A DNA stretch of 64,000 nt, from NCBI RefSeq assembly GCF_001949145.1, contig NW_019091432.1, forward strand, positions 1,658,094 to 1,722,093, written 5' to 3'. This document shows, piece after piece, positions 24,640 through 39,600 of this stretch (within the stretch, counting starts at the first letter, position 1; each line of letters starts with the position of its first letter). The notes beneath the pieces were generated by a model, which did not search any database, was not told where the DNA came from, and saw nothing but the letters and a program-made list of their open reading frames with translations. A program made the position numbers and the translations under genes. Source of the stretch: Acanthaster planci. Lineage: Eukaryota > Echinodermata > Asteroidea > Valvatida > Acanthasteridae.

Positions 24640-27600
24640 GTGAGGAAAGAAGGGGGGGGTCAAAGTTTGGAACCAAGAACTGTATGGAATTCTTTTTTTT
24701 TTGGGTCTTTCTGTTCTTGTTTTGTTCCACAAGCACAATGTAAACAGGCATGTTTTTAACACAACATGCTTTCCTTTAATGTTATCTACCTTGCACCTGT
24801 AAAAATTTACCTATTTAGATCCACCTTTGAGCAGTTTTCCATTGGTTGCACAGGTACTGCATCACAGAAAAACGTTGATAAACATGGTCATTTAAAACCC
24901 TTGACAATAATAACACTTCCTAATTTGCCAGTGAATTAATCCTGGACAGTGAAAAGTATTTACCAACCTAGCTTGTCATTCAGTCCAACACATGCCTAAA
25001 GCCGAGTTGAGAAGGGTAGGGAGAACGTGGCATGGTGTGTTCTGTGAGCAGTGGGGTTAGGGATGGGTAGGGGACGGGGCATGTGTGAATTGCCTGAGGC
25101 AAGGGCTAATAACTCGTGGTCACTCAGACTTTGTCCACATTTGCATAACAAAAGTTTTTTAAAGGCAGGTATTTGCATTAAGTCACGAATTAGCTGAGGC
25201 TTTCAATTGTTTATACGGAGGAAACTAAAGTGTGCGCAACATTTTGATTTCTAAACCTCAATAAACGTGAGTGACCCTGCATTACAAAATAGTCACAAAT
25301 GGCCAAGCTTCCATAATGAAAAAGACAAAGGAGACTGCCATTGTTACAATGGCACATACCATATGTACCATAGGTACCTTCGTGAGGTAGCCAAACCGCG
25401 CCAGTTATCAAAATGAAGATCTTAGAATGCTCTTCCACTGTATATAAGAAACAAACAAGTATAGCAAATACCATAATTTATAACACTCATATCCTAGGGT
25501 CTTTTGACAAGGAAGCAGTTAAATGTACTTGAGATGCATTTTTAACAGGCAAGATTAAACTTAGAGTTATAAGACACAAAGTCATGTTATAAGTTGTTAC
25601 ATTTAAGATAATAATAGTGATTGCATGTTTTCCTTTCAGACCCTAATCTATCATCTCTCAAAATGTGGACATTAAAAATTTTCCTCCTTTTGGTAGTTAG
25701 AGCATCAGGGAGACATTGAAATGTCTCCCTAATGAACAATGTCTCCCTAAAGTTGAAAAATTTACCACAAAATGTCTCCCAAGTGACCTATTTGGAAATA
25801 TTAATGAACTTATAATGATAACTTATCTTATAGTTTTTAATAACGGAACAAATGCTGATAATGCCCTTACATGTGGCTTAGGCATTAGTCGCATCCATTC
25901 TCCTGAGCTGGTCTTAAATGCATGTTTGAGACCAGCGAAGCACATATTTGTTCCCTTATTAATGTTCACGTACATGTATCTTGAATCACGGCCTTTATGG
26001 AAAGCAGTTTTGTTGGTGATGAGACTACACTATGCAAAGAAAACAGCAAATTAGTTGCAACAAATGTTTTAAAAAATGAATACTTTTATTTATTTATTTA
26101 TTTACAAGTAATTTGGATTTGTCCCTTTTTTTTATCTGTAAGTCAGTTTTTATTATTAGTTGTGTTTTATTTTGTTTTCCATTATACCTGTAAGTGGCGG
26201 ATCTCCGCTGTTGGATATCAAAATAAAATAAATAAATAATAAATGAATAAAATAGAATGACTGAATCAAAAGTGTGAAGAGTACGAATTAGATTCTGAGC
26301 TGACAACAGTGACAGTATTGATTAGGTCAAATCTTGTCAACAAACCAGGGTATGAACTTCGAAGGGGCATTGAGATTCTACTACGACGACGGCAGCAAGA
26401 CCACGGCCAAGGCAATATGGCTAAGCAGCCGCGTTACTGTGCTGGAACTCTTGCCACGCATTCATGAGAAATTTACCATCTTGGTGAACGGCCGCTGGAA
26501 AACTGTCATCTACCAAGTCCAGAACCAAGGTGAGTGCAGCTGTCAAAATGCACAATGTAAATTGTAATCTTGACCGTCCTTAGCAAGGTGTGGTATCAAC
26601 AGTAAATAATGACAGTGTTTGGAGATTATATGACAACATCCACTTTTAGCTCATGGTACGGAGCGGTTAAAAGTAACTCACAACCATTTCTCTCAAAATT
26701 GGTTTTCTGTTGCCCGAAAGTGGCTTCAGATTCTGTTGATATTTAAAGATAAAGTGCACATGCTGTTCACTCAGATTTTGCACAAAGTCTCTGATACAGT
26801 GGTTAGTTGCCAAAGGAATTTCCATTTCACTCACTTGTGTATCTTCTGTGTTTGTCAATTGTGCGCCGCAGAATTTGTGCTACTTGTGGTTTTGATGGGC
26901 TTGTCCCACCATATTGTGTGAAAATAATGATTTGGCATATGTGGTTCCATGATGCGTGACCACGAAGGGTCAGGATTGTACTTGTGCTTCAGTTCTTTTA
27001 TGAAATGTCCTGCAATTAAGTTGTGAAAGAGAACTGGTCTTATACCACAGAAAACCTGGCCAAACAAAATGAATCTGTGGCTTTCCATGTACGGTATTCA
27101 GGCATGCAACTTTCCCCCCCCCCCGGATCAGCTGATTTCCTTGTTTTCCACTTTACACTCATGCCATTGAAATTTGAAAAACACTGTATACAAAGTCTTG
27201 TAAAGATTGGAAACTCCTCATTTTTGGGTCAAAGTTCAAGTTGCATGCCTGTGCATTTTTTGTGATTCATATAGTTCAAGCAAAACTTTATGAAGAGCTG
27301 TGTTGTTGACACTTTTTCGAAATATTGATTTTCTTGAGTAAATGTTGAAAGAATACGATGTCCAGTAACAAATAAAGTTGCTCGTTCATAACCTACAGAC
27401 TACGTAGTTCAAAAGGTGTTTGTTAGTATTTTAGCACAACAGCTCCATAAATTATTCTATTCACCTCAAGTGACATACTGTACATGTAGCAGGCTAGTAT
27501 GTTGATTACACAGCTTTCGACTTGTCCAGTCCTAGCTACGCGATGCTCACGTGTGAGCGGTCACATATTGACCGGTCACTTTTGGCACTTACAGCGAAAG

Positions 27601-30600
27601 AGGAACCTTCATCTATGGCATACAGTACATGAACACATGCGATGGGTTGTGTTGTGGTAATTATCCATAAATTTCAGTCTCAAAAATGCACGAGCACACT
27701 TCTAGTAGCTCTCACCTGCCTTCTAATTTGAATAAGGATAAATCGTGGACTAATTTTTTTTTGAGTGGTATCTCAGTGGAAAGCTCATAACATAGCCTCT
27801 CCTGGAGAATTATGAATTAAATTTGAACATCTATTTTCCGGAGGTTTCTCACCAAAAAGCAAGGAGAATACATGTACATGTATCTTTAATCAACTGTTCA
27901 ATGTACATACATGTTTCAAATGGCATCCCTTTGTCTCAGCCATAGTTAGCTTTGTAGTTAGCTTTTTCTCTCTAGAGTAAATGTACATTTATATGATATA
28001 GAAGTTAAATTAAGCCCTTTTGAAAAACCCATTTTTGTGGGCGTTTTGGCAAAAGTGTTGGCCAAAATCTGCTTGACCACCTCAAACATGTCAGTACCCC
28101 AGGGGAAACCCTGCTACATGTCCACAGGACTTGGGATTTTTGGATTGTCATGATACTTAACTGCATTTGTACCTCACATCAAATGATTTACACGTTGAAT
28201 GTTTGATATTCAGTATTAGCTGAGCAAATGTTTGACTTTGAGTCCGATGTTTGATACTCCACATTCACGTAAGCCTCGTTTAGAGTGCACCGAGTGCGCG
28301 GGTTTCCATTTGCCCTTATTATACACAAGTAAGAATGTTTTCTGCGTTTTCACATCGTGGTGAATCAGTACATGTTTAGTCAAAAGAAAGATGTGAGAAA
28401 AACTGTGAGAAGTTGCTCAATTTTGAATTTATAGGTAGGCAGTTAAGCCTGCACAATATGACGTGTAACACTCTGAAATGAAATTCATGTCATAAAAATA
28501 CATTAAGAATGAAACAAAAACAGTCAGAGAAATTGACAAACTACAAAAGTGACAAGCAAATGTTTGAAGAATGTACTGAGTGTACACAGTCTGATGGATT
28601 GCTTTAAAAGCCTTAAGGCATGTACAAGAAACCACAGGTGATGATTACTTCTAATTCTGTTTTATACTCTGGACTTGTCCCTTTAAGACGAGAGTGATGA
28701 GTCTTTACTTTCTACACACTGTGTCGCGCTCACCTTCTATTTACTGTTTTTTTATAAAGTGTATGAGTAAAGTAAACCATTGTGTGGTGTATGCTCCAGC
28801 AGTTGTGTAATCACTCCAATTTTGAGGAATAGCTTTTATTACATTATAAATAACGACAAACTGATGTTCAGGGGTAATGTGTGCCGTAAGGTAGTGGTTT
28901 TTGGTCACATTCGCTGTGGGACAGATTTTATCAAATCTTAGATCTACATGTATTGAGATGAACCTGACCAATGATTGTGAAAATGCTACAGGCCTGATTA
29001 CACAACTAGCTCTCAACTGCTGGTTTCCTGTTCATCAGACTGTTTTTATAATACAAGCCTGCCCTCTGTTGCCCAAACAGGAAGAGGTTAAACTTTGGGG
29101 CAGGCGGTTTGTCCCAATGTGGATTGTGTGTGTGCTTTTGCGGTACGTGGCGGTGAGCCAAGTATTGATTGTCAGTGTCAGACAATACAGAGAAGACCCT
29201 AGGCACACCAGAGAATGATTGGCTCCCTACAAGCTGTCACTATACGGCCTTGAAAACAGCCCAGGTGCTTGGCCAGCGTGAATCACAGACAGATATCAGA
29301 AGTATTTTCTTGGATATAAGAACATTTAACTTAAGCCAGCAGTTTTTACACACCATGTGATATATGCAACTGTTGATTGCGTGTACTTTTCATCCTGTGT
29401 GCAATTGTAAAATTGTGGAATCTTCACTCGGAGGGATTGTCAACATCTTCTATCATTAGCAAGTAAGTTTCATGCCCGTGTTTTGTATTCTTTGTACTAT
29501 TCCTTGGACTATTGTATGGCAGAAGTGAAGTAGACAGTTAAGAATGCTGGGAAGGTTTTGCAGTAGCTTCTGCCTTGTCAAAAGCTGCCTTGATGGTACA
29601 TTTCCTAAATTGGCACCCTTGTTCTTATTTTCATCCTGTAGCAAGACTTTGAGGGAATGTTTTGCCAGAAGGAGAAAGCAATTTATCGCAATTAACTTGA
29701 AATGTTGAATCATCAATGAAACACTCCAAATCCTATCATTAGGTGTGTTTCAAATGTGCTTGAAAAGGTTCTGATGAAAACTTTGATTTTTTTTGTCTTG
29801 ATGAAAACTCCCTAATTATTTTCTTAACATGACAGCATTTTTTACACGGACAGTGTACGGTTACATTTACACGTTGCGTCAAGATCTATTCTCCATACAA
29901 TTTGCCTTTTTTTGTGTATTATTGTCAACCATTCCTCTGAACCCTTTGCTGCAGCAACCCAGTGACATGCATGTATACACACAGTATGGTACTCTGCAAA
30001 GAAAGCCTAGCCAAAAAAACAAACAAACAAACAAACAAATAAAATGCTAGGGTTATGTTGGCAAACAAGGTGCAGGAAAGTGTCTGATGGGGGCACATTG
30101 TTCAAATTTAAAAGTGAAACAAGTGATACTTTTAAGAAGTGGGAGGGCAAAGGCTCCCCTCATCCCCACCACCCCCTCATTTTTTCTACATCCTATTCAC
30201 AGTTATAAAACCATGCTTTGTTTTCTGGACCAGTTTAACAAAATGGAAAGAGAGCACTTCGAGTTTATCGTGGCAATGCATTGTCTTGAACACTGGTAAA
30301 GTTGTTCATTTTGGTCTAGTTCTAGAGAATCATCCATTTGTGGATCAGCAAAAAACACCTTAAAATATCACACATATAAATTGTATTATTCACCTCTGTC
30401 CTTTGTATAGAGTGAGCAAACTGTCTTCAGGAACAGTATTTTAATACTCTCTCAAGAAATTTCACATGCATGATGATACCCTCGAAAAATATCCTCAGAA
30501 AAGGGACCGCTGTGCGTGCATCTTCAAGTGGTTGGTTTATCTAGTCCTCTGGTGTGTAATGTGATTGCCACTTCTGGCCACCAAGCACTTACTGTAGAAT

Positions 30601-33600
30601 GCAGGAGCACGGCTTTTACACGTACCCCAGCTGTTAAGAGCTTTAGAGGGATGCATTTGCTGTTGACTTAAGTTTGTAAGCCCTGGAGAGGGGAAGAGGG
30701 GAACGCAGGCTATCCTCGGTCAGTATTTATTCCACATTTTGATAGACGCACATCTGCATGTCATAGAGATCTCAGCACTCCACTGTTCAAGAAGTGCGCA
30801 TATCAGTTTGCTGTTCGTGTTAGAGTAAGGTATCGTGCCTTCGAAAAAGTGACAAATTGCTGAGTCAACACCACTTGAGAAACGAGCCGTCTGGCGAAGT
30901 GAATTTTTGCCCACAATGAACTGTATCGATTGCTCATAAGTTGTTACTCATTACTCTGTAACTTATAAATGTTTTGTTCTCTCCACCAACATGATTAGTG
31001 GAGTTCCCTAATGCGGCACACTTTGACTTTATTCCTAACTGTCCTCAAGTGACAATGTCAGGCACCTTTATTGGCAAGCTTCATTTCACTGTGTTAAGTA
31101 CTTGTTTTTATACTTTGCATTGAATATCAGGAGAGGAATTTTAGTGTCTTGAAATTCATTTAAAATTTGGAAACGTGGCGTCAGGAAATTTGGTCACAAT
31201 TTCCTGGAATGTTCCCTACTGAAGGGCAGGAAATTTGGTCAAAATTTCCTGGAAAGTTCCCTACTGAAGGGCAGTGAAGACAAATTGAAATAACTTCCAT
31301 ATTTGATATGCAGTGTTTCCTTTGATATGAAATTTCTTTCACAGTTGTTATCTACATGTAGACTTTCAGATGCTTCATTCACATCATTTCAAAGTATAAC
31401 TTGGAACTGATGTTAAATGATAACTTTCTCAGAATTACTTTACAGGGGCTTCTTTTGTTCAAACAACATTCACTTTTGAAATATTTGCTAGACTTAAAAA
31501 TACCTCCTAATTGTCCTGGCAGAATGTCATACCAATGGATTTAAAAAAAAAAAGGCAGTGTGTTCATTTGTTTTCAACATCTGGTATGGTAAAAATCTTA
31601 TCTGACTAGATAACCGAATATCTAACAGATTGACATCAAATTTGTTGATTCAATATTGTGTGCCAATGGACCTTAGTCTGTCTTTTGCTATTTTTTGTAA
31701 GAATATCATTATAATTAATATGCCATTTGGATTGGTCACAGAAAGAGCATGATACCAAAAAAATAGCATTTAATTTAACACGGTGTGCACTTAGGAAACA
31801 TTATCCCTCATCAATGATTGGATAATTGCCTCTTCCCCCCCCAAAAAAAGGGGTTCGTGCAAGGTAAAAGTCATTTCTAGTGGAGATAATTATTAATTAT
31901 TGGCACGTATTGACCTTTAGTCCAGGGTGAGGTATCTTACAGCTGTCCAACAGCCAAGGATGTTAATGAATAATGATATCAGTAAGCAATTTGTAATGAT
32001 TAGTATTGGTAGGCTTCTGGAATTTTGTTTGGTTTTGACAGGAAAAATTGAAAGTTTGAAAAAGCTTTTCTGTTAAAGGTGTGTCTGGCGGTTTTGACAG
32101 TGCAACAGCATGGGTTGTTCAGCACCTTTGCTTGTCGTTGGTTAAATGGTTCATTCCTGTTTCATGTAAATGTATTTATTTATTATAAATGTTTGCTGAT
32201 ATTCCAAATCAGTGTGATAAATTTAGGGTGTGATTCTGTCCCCTTGTTTTTTTTGTTGGGCTCAGAAAACTGTTTCCCTTCTTTCCGAATTTTTAAGCAT
32301 TTTTGAGAAATTTGCCCTTCTTATGCCTGACACCTTGTGTGGTATTCTTTTGTGCCTAGTTTATCCAACCCTATATCACTGCTCACAGAAAATACGTCAT
32401 CGCACAGAAAATGACCGCCATCGGTGCCGAACATGTTGACACTGCATTTTAGAGTTAGCAGTCGATAGTACTTGTTTTGCTATGTGATGTATGAGTACCA
32501 TGTTGGCAGCGTCATCTAAGAAGAACCACCTGCAGTTTTATATCTGCTTCTCAACGTGTCATGGGTACATGAACCCCCTCATGTGGATGGGATGCAAAGG
32601 CTTGAGCAATAGCTTTATTAAATTTTTATTTGACTTGGTATCGAGTGCAGCCGTTAAAGATGGGCAGATTTAGTGTGATGCGAAGAAGTCTAGATCCAGT
32701 TGAAGTCAGTGCTATGTAGCTGTACATGTACAGTGCATGGGAAATGTATGCTGTTAAGATTAAGGGGAGGGGGGAATAGATTCAAACATTCCTTTTGAAA
32801 AGAACTGTTACTTCTTGGGTTTAGTTTACCCTGCCAACAGATACAACTGAACAGTGGCCTAGCCATGGGGGGGAGGAACGTGCCCCCCACAAATTCCCAG
32901 TGCCCTCCCTAGGTCCCCCGTCCCACTGAAAAAAAAAAACAGATGAAAGGATATTGAACAAGGCTAACAAAAGCTTGCCCCAAAAAAGCACACCACTGAA
33001 AGTTGGTGCCACCCCCCTAAGATGCTGGTGCCCCCTTTGTGTCCACACGAGTAAAATCCTAGCTACACCACTGCAACTGCCAGCTGTAATACCAAGTAAG
33101 ACTCACCTATCAAGGAGTACAGTGTATAAGGTAAAATATTACTTGCCAGCTCCTATAGAATTAAGTGGGTTAGAGTGCCATACTAGTACATGAGTGCATG
33201 TTCACAATCTATGCACAAGTACATGTACACAAGTACATGTAGCACTGAAGATGCTGAATGGCTGGTGGATCAGCCTCAGTTTCAAGTATGCTTGACAGTG
33301 GTGGGGACACCTTCCCTCATGGAAAGGGGATTGAAGCCGTGAAGCCTGTGGAGATGGTCAGTGTGTTGACCTTGTATTGCCCGCCGTACACATTTTGCAT
33401 TGGAGGAAATATTGCTTTATGGTAAGGCCTGTCACCGTTTTGCATAGTCATGAAACAAATGACAGTCAGTACTTCTGGCTTTTCTCTGTATATTAAAAGT
33501 CGGCCAATTTATTTTGCCCTTTCCAAAAGTGAGATTTTTGGCCAAAAATAATACTGTTGATAAAGAAGTGAGAGCATCAGCCCAGGCAGGCTACAACCCT

Positions 33601-36600
33601 GGACAAATCTCGTTGGAACATGCCTTCCCCCTCGCCCCCTGTCAATGTTGTTTTTCATTGGGTTAGTTAGGCCAATCTTGGGCCAATAGATGACCGTAGC
33701 ATTGAACGGGGGGAGGGGATCTTTTCACCGCGCTTCCCACAAGGTGTTCCAACTATTTTGTCCAGGATTGTAGTTCAAAGCAGTGGTGCAACATTCTAGA
33801 AATCACCGATCCCAACCGTGGTTCATTTAATTTGTTTTGTTCGACCACAAATTAAAAATGGTAGCATTAACCATTTTTGTCATGTGGTTTTTATATGATG
33901 AAGACCAATTTTTCTTTCCGAGAACTGGTCAGTGACGTAGAGAGTCTGTACACTTCCACAAAATGGAACCAGATATAAGGATCATGCTTTCTGGAAGTGG
34001 TAGCATCAACCACAATCCCTTGCCTGTTTGTGCAGGACAGTCAGGTACTGTCTAACGAGACCACACTACAACCAGATTCAAAAGAAAGATAGAGAAATGG
34101 GGAAAGACATTAAAACAAGTTTGATCATAGAGCAAGGAAACAGATCAAACTGGTCCTGTTGAGCTTTGTTGTACAGGAAGGAAGTTTGCACTTGGTTGTC
34201 CAGGATGAACCAAGTAGAAACGAGGATTGTTTTGACTGATAAAACAACCGGTGTGGGGGACAGCGTCATGCAAACAGGATGCAAGGTCAGTGTGTCCTGT
34301 TGTTGAACGACAGAGACATGGTATGACCGGGTTGGAAGCCTGGGTGAGGCTGGGACACTTCCAGTGCGGTGCGACAGAGATGCTCCTGTCAATTCCACTA
34401 CAAAATGGTGTTACCAGGTTTTTGTTTGTTTTGCTGCCATACTGAAATAGTGATGCCAGGGTTGCATCTTCTGTGTAGTAACTGTCATTACATTTTACAT
34501 GGCTTGCTCACAAGCCTTGGACAGGGAAGAATGCATTGTATGCAAACACTCATGCCGGAATTTGTATTCTAGGTTGTGGAGACAAGGCTTTGTTCCAGTG
34601 TATTTGTATGCCGTTAAGTATACATGATCAATTTTCAGCTGAATGGGTACAATACTGTAGAATAAGTTTTGGTGCGATGTGGCAGTGGCACACATGTGTC
34701 ATTCATTGTGTGTTACAAAAGATGAACATGCGCCGTGTTCATACACAGAATTTGGGACAGAGCAGGGGTGTATATCCAGGTTTTTCTGGATAAATGGAGA
34801 ACAGAAGAATACAGGAAATTCTGAAACAAGTGCATTATGTAAATTAATAGTCCCACATTTTGAATGGGAAAAAAGAGATCAGCTGAAGCGAGTGATTCCA
34901 TAAACTGTAAAACATGGTATTCAGACTAGAATAAGGAAATGTGCTTTCCTACTGTTTCTTTCCTGATTGACCTTCCATCTTTAATAAAAGAAGCTAATTG
35001 GGGTATGTCTCTTTTCTTTCTGCAAGGATTTTTCTCTCTTTTCTGAGGCAGTTAATGCTGCACACGTTGTAAATCAAAGAATGAGATCCAAAAATCATTC
35101 ACCCTTGTCTCGCTTCGGAAGACCGTATTGAGTGTCTCACTTTCCAGGACAGGCAACATTTTGGATAGCAATACCACCTTTCCCCTGCCCACACCTTTGG
35201 TGCACATGGCAACCTGTTGCCTAGTTTTCACAGCTGCGTTTGTAATAAGTACATGCACTTTCCAGCAAGCAGATGCAAAGTCATTTTCCTGTACACTGTG
35301 AACAGGAATAGGAACGATTTTAAAATCACTATTCATTAACTAAAAGAATCTTTTTTTAATCTCATGAGTCAGGTGTTTTGCTGAGAAGTACATGTATTCA
35401 GTATTCACTAGACTAACTGTCATGGCTACTGGGTTTGCAAAACTGAAACTTGAATGGGTCATGTGCTTCATCTTCCCTCTTTATTTCCATTTTAATGCCG
35501 CTCTGCAAATAACATTGATTTTGAATACATTGAGCCAATGAAAACACCAGAATAGAAACCAACCATCAATTGTGCAGGTTTTTAACCAAAAGTGAATAAG
35601 GGTTGAATTCCCTGTTGACACTCAGGACTCATGGCATGGGTCTCCTTTCAGTGGAGAGCCAAGCACTTCACATTCCATGCCCAGCATTAAGAAGATTAAT
35701 TCAAGAAGCCAGGAGTGTCGATTAAAGACTTTGGACTGGAAGCCAGCCAAATGGCAACAACAAAAAGGTGATTTGAGATCAATAAATTGATAATTGGCTG
35801 TCTGGATGTGAATTAAATGGGCACAAAGCTAAGAACAGCTAAAAGATGCGTCCACATAGGCATATAGATACGTATGCCAGGCGAGTAAACTTATGACTAG
35901 ATCAGCACGTGCTTGACTACAGACTACTCAGTAGTGGACAAAAGTTATTCTATTGTATTGTCATTTCTTCTATTTGCTAAAGTGAATTTTCTGGGGAGAT
36001 TCCATTTTTCTACAGAAAACTTAATTGTTAAAAATGAAACTAGGAAAAAAATGCTTTTAATTCAGTGTTAAAATGTTAGCTTTGACTAGTTGGTTTTTTT
36101 CTTGTTCTTTTTAAAATGCATTGTATCAATGTTTTCTGCAAACTGTGGACATGATTGTTGTCTATTTGTAAAAACGATATGGATAATTAAACTTGTGGAC
36201 TTTGCATCATGTCTTCACCAGTAAATGTTTAAATGAAGATAAAAATCTGTATATTTGGTACAAACACAAATGCATCTTTCTGGCTTACTGTAGCTGGTGC
36301 ACATTGCAAAACTATTTTAAATTTCACTGGTTTTGTCCATCATCAATGGCAGCAGCTAATTTCATGAAACGTGGCATAACTTTGAACCATGCGTAAGTCT
36401 TGCGCTCAAATTTATGGCGTAGCTGCACAATTTGCTTACATTCCATTCCACTAAAAGCTGCATAGCAGTGCCACGTTTGAATAATATTAAATTTCTTGGA
36501 CGAGGACAAAAATGGCTTTTACAATGGCTTTTCCTTTGTAATATAACAGCAGTCATCAAACAGTCGTTGAATCACATCTGCCCGCTAGTTTGAAGAAGTT

Positions 36601-39600
36601 TTCGTCCTGTCTTAGTCGGAACCGGACAAAAGTCTCACAGTTTTCTCACAGCCAAACAAGTTTATTATTACCTACCGGAACAAAGTTGTTCGTTTCTCGT
36701 ATGATCCTTAATAAGTTCAGCAATGATGAGGCGTAACCAGTCTCGATAAGCAAGTCAAATAATTCATTTTCATTTTGTCTGGTGCAACTTACACCACCTA
36801 AAATGACTTCGTAAGTTACGCCATAATTTGTTGCGTAAGTTTCGTGAAATTGGTCTTAATTTGTTGCATAACATATGCAGTAAAAGATGGCATAAGTGGA
36901 ATTACGCCATTGCGTAAAGTTTCATGAAATTGGCTGCTGGTTATACAATGTACCATACTTTAATAGCATGTGAGAACAAATTCACTACATACAGTGTACA
37001 TGTAGCTTATCCATGTCAGATTTAAACTTTCAATGCCCTGATTGTGGGCTCAACAAATTCATCTCCCAATTTACAAAGTCATCAATAATCAGTGATTCAC
37101 AACTTGAATTCACTTGCTAAATGTTATTTCTTTTACTGTATTAATGACAGTGCTGTCTTGTGCACCTCAAGTGGTTAAAACTGTATGAATTTTTTTTTAA
37201 CCCCATTTGCAGAAAATGCATGGAATTTGTTTCTTTTGTGACATACCTTTTTATCATTGCAAATTAATTCAAATGTTGCGGGCAGTTTTTACCCTGGAGA
37301 GAAAAGTGTCAGCAGTTAATTTTTTTCCCCTGTTTTTATTTTAACGTTTTCGTGCTGATGTGTAAATGTACCACAGAAGACATTTTCCCCTTGGTACACT
37401 TTGCCCCCCAATACTACTGGTCTATACCCGTAGTATTGGTCTAATATGGACTGTACATGTACTTCACCCTTCCTCCTAATTATCGATTCCAGGGTGTAAT
37501 GAACGGCAGGGCATGGTGGGTGGTAGCATTCACCCTCCTTACAGTGCATTCTAATTGATATCCCTCCAAACATTTGCCTCAGGCTATGTATCGACTCATC
37601 CGAGAGTAGCTCGCACCCCTAGCCCTCACTTCTCTTGGTCCTTTTTATGGGCCTCTCACCTCTTTAGTTTGGAGCATCCTGTTAAGCCAATGCTATGGCT
37701 TGGCTACATCTATTTATGCATGTCCCCCAGCCACATACTGTATTTCCAGTTGGCAAAGATCTAGACCTAGCCCCAAACAACAGATTTTCAGACAGCTTTT
37801 CTTTCGTAATGGTTTTTACATTAGGGGCTTAGTCGAACTTCCCAAGGCAAAAACAAGGAGATTCGTTGAATTATGCATTAAGCTCAATCGTTCTGTTTTG
37901 CCAATAGCCAACATAGCATGTCAAGCTAACGGAAACACAATCTGTTTCCTTCTTATCCTGTCTACTTAAATGTAAAGAGTACCTGGTGTCGACCACAGTT
38001 TCAATTTACAATTTGATGAGACCGATCGCTTACATCCCACCCCTAGATGACCAGTATAGACATATATGTACTAGGATGCTACCGTGTGTTGGCTACGGAA
38101 AACAAGGGGGATCTGGATACTTTGTATGAATAAAGAATGTAAGATTCAGTGGATGATCCAGTGCATATGGACCAGATAGTTTGTCAAATCAAATTCTTTG
38201 GGGGATCTCAGTTCTGATGATGCAGGTCAAATGGTGAATAATTTGCGATGCAATATCACACTCCAGTATGCAACAATCCAACGTCCACTTGTAATGAAGA
38301 AGTTTTGTTCAAGCCATGAATAATTGATGCAGTGTCCCACCAAAGTTAAAGAAATCCGTCAATATTTTACCTGTCGTTTCCCATGTAATCCGGAGCGTAA
38401 TCCCCACGGAGTCAAACACGAAGTCCGTGAACTGAAAGGCAGGCAATTAAGGAGGATCTTAATGGGCAAGTTGGACTGGAAGGTTCCTCTGACAGTCCTC
38501 CCTTTCTCCTGCCCGGAGGGGTGTCATTGTGAAGGGTCACAGTTAGCTATTTATCAGGCAGTCTTAACAATAGTTTTGACAGCCAAGCATAGTCCTGCAA
38601 AGTAGAAGGGAGTATAGTGCTGAGTACAGCCCTGGATAATAGTTTAGATTGCTAACATATATACCCCACTTTCTTTCGAGGTAGTTTCCAGATATGGCAA
38701 TGCTGTTGAGGCACCTTTTGTTTCTACAATTTCACTGAAAGCCTGTGATGGAAATTAGCAAGTTTTTTTGTTTAAACTTGTTCATGTGTATGATGCATTG
38801 CTTGGCATGTTTGGATTTCTTTTTACAACTCAAATGTTCTGTTTATTCTTATAGAAAAAATGAAAAATGGACCTCATTATATCTTTAGACGTTCAGCTGA
38901 TTTCAAGAAACTCTACACAATGGCTTAACTCCACTTAGGCAACATTATTTGTATTGCGTAAGTTGCGCAACAAATCAAGACCGATTTCACGAAAATTACA
39001 CACTGGTTGAGTCAGCGACTTGTGCAACATATTCTGGCATAACTTACGTAGTCATTTTAGGTGGCGTAAAGTGCACCATCAAAGATAAACAATTTGACTA
39101 GCCTATCATGTTCAGTTAAGCCTCATCGTTAAACTTAATAAGGCTTATACGAGAAAAAAACAACTTTGTTGTAGAAGGTAATAAGAAACTTGTTTTTCTG
39201 TGAGAAAACTGTGAGATTTTTTGTCCTGTTCCCATGAAGAAAAGATGAAAACTTTTCAAAATGGCGGGCTGAGATGATTCAATGACTATTTTATGACTGC
39301 TGTTGTAGTGGTAAGGAACAGCTGTCATGAAAGCCGTTTTTGTCCTTGTCCAAAAAATTCACTATTATTAAAACGTAACGTAAGTATATTGCCCAGCTAC
39401 AGCATAACTTTGTGGCACAAGGCTTCCGCTTGGTTCAAAGTTATGCCACATTTCGTGATATCGGCTGCTGGGTCCTAACTTTCCAAATTCACTGTCTTAA
39501 TTCCACCATTTAATGAACATTTTCACAGTATAGAAATGTATATCTGAATTCTTTTTGTGCTTCTGTTTCAGATAAAATTCTTCTGGCAGATGAAGAGCGC

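Larger units (their letters stand above)
26530..39571 (+). other. RADIL: 13-kb RADIL intron splitting the RA1 domain
   Basis: It runs from GTGAGT to TGTTTCAG. No coding signal was recognised. It contains short tandem repeats, a CAAA microsatellite, a hAT-like element, a small foldback element and two inverted copies of a 0.58-kb element. Confidence 0.75.

Noticed and set aside
24175-24762. 195-residue minus-strand frame
   Set aside because: It is the antisense shadow of RADIL exon 1.
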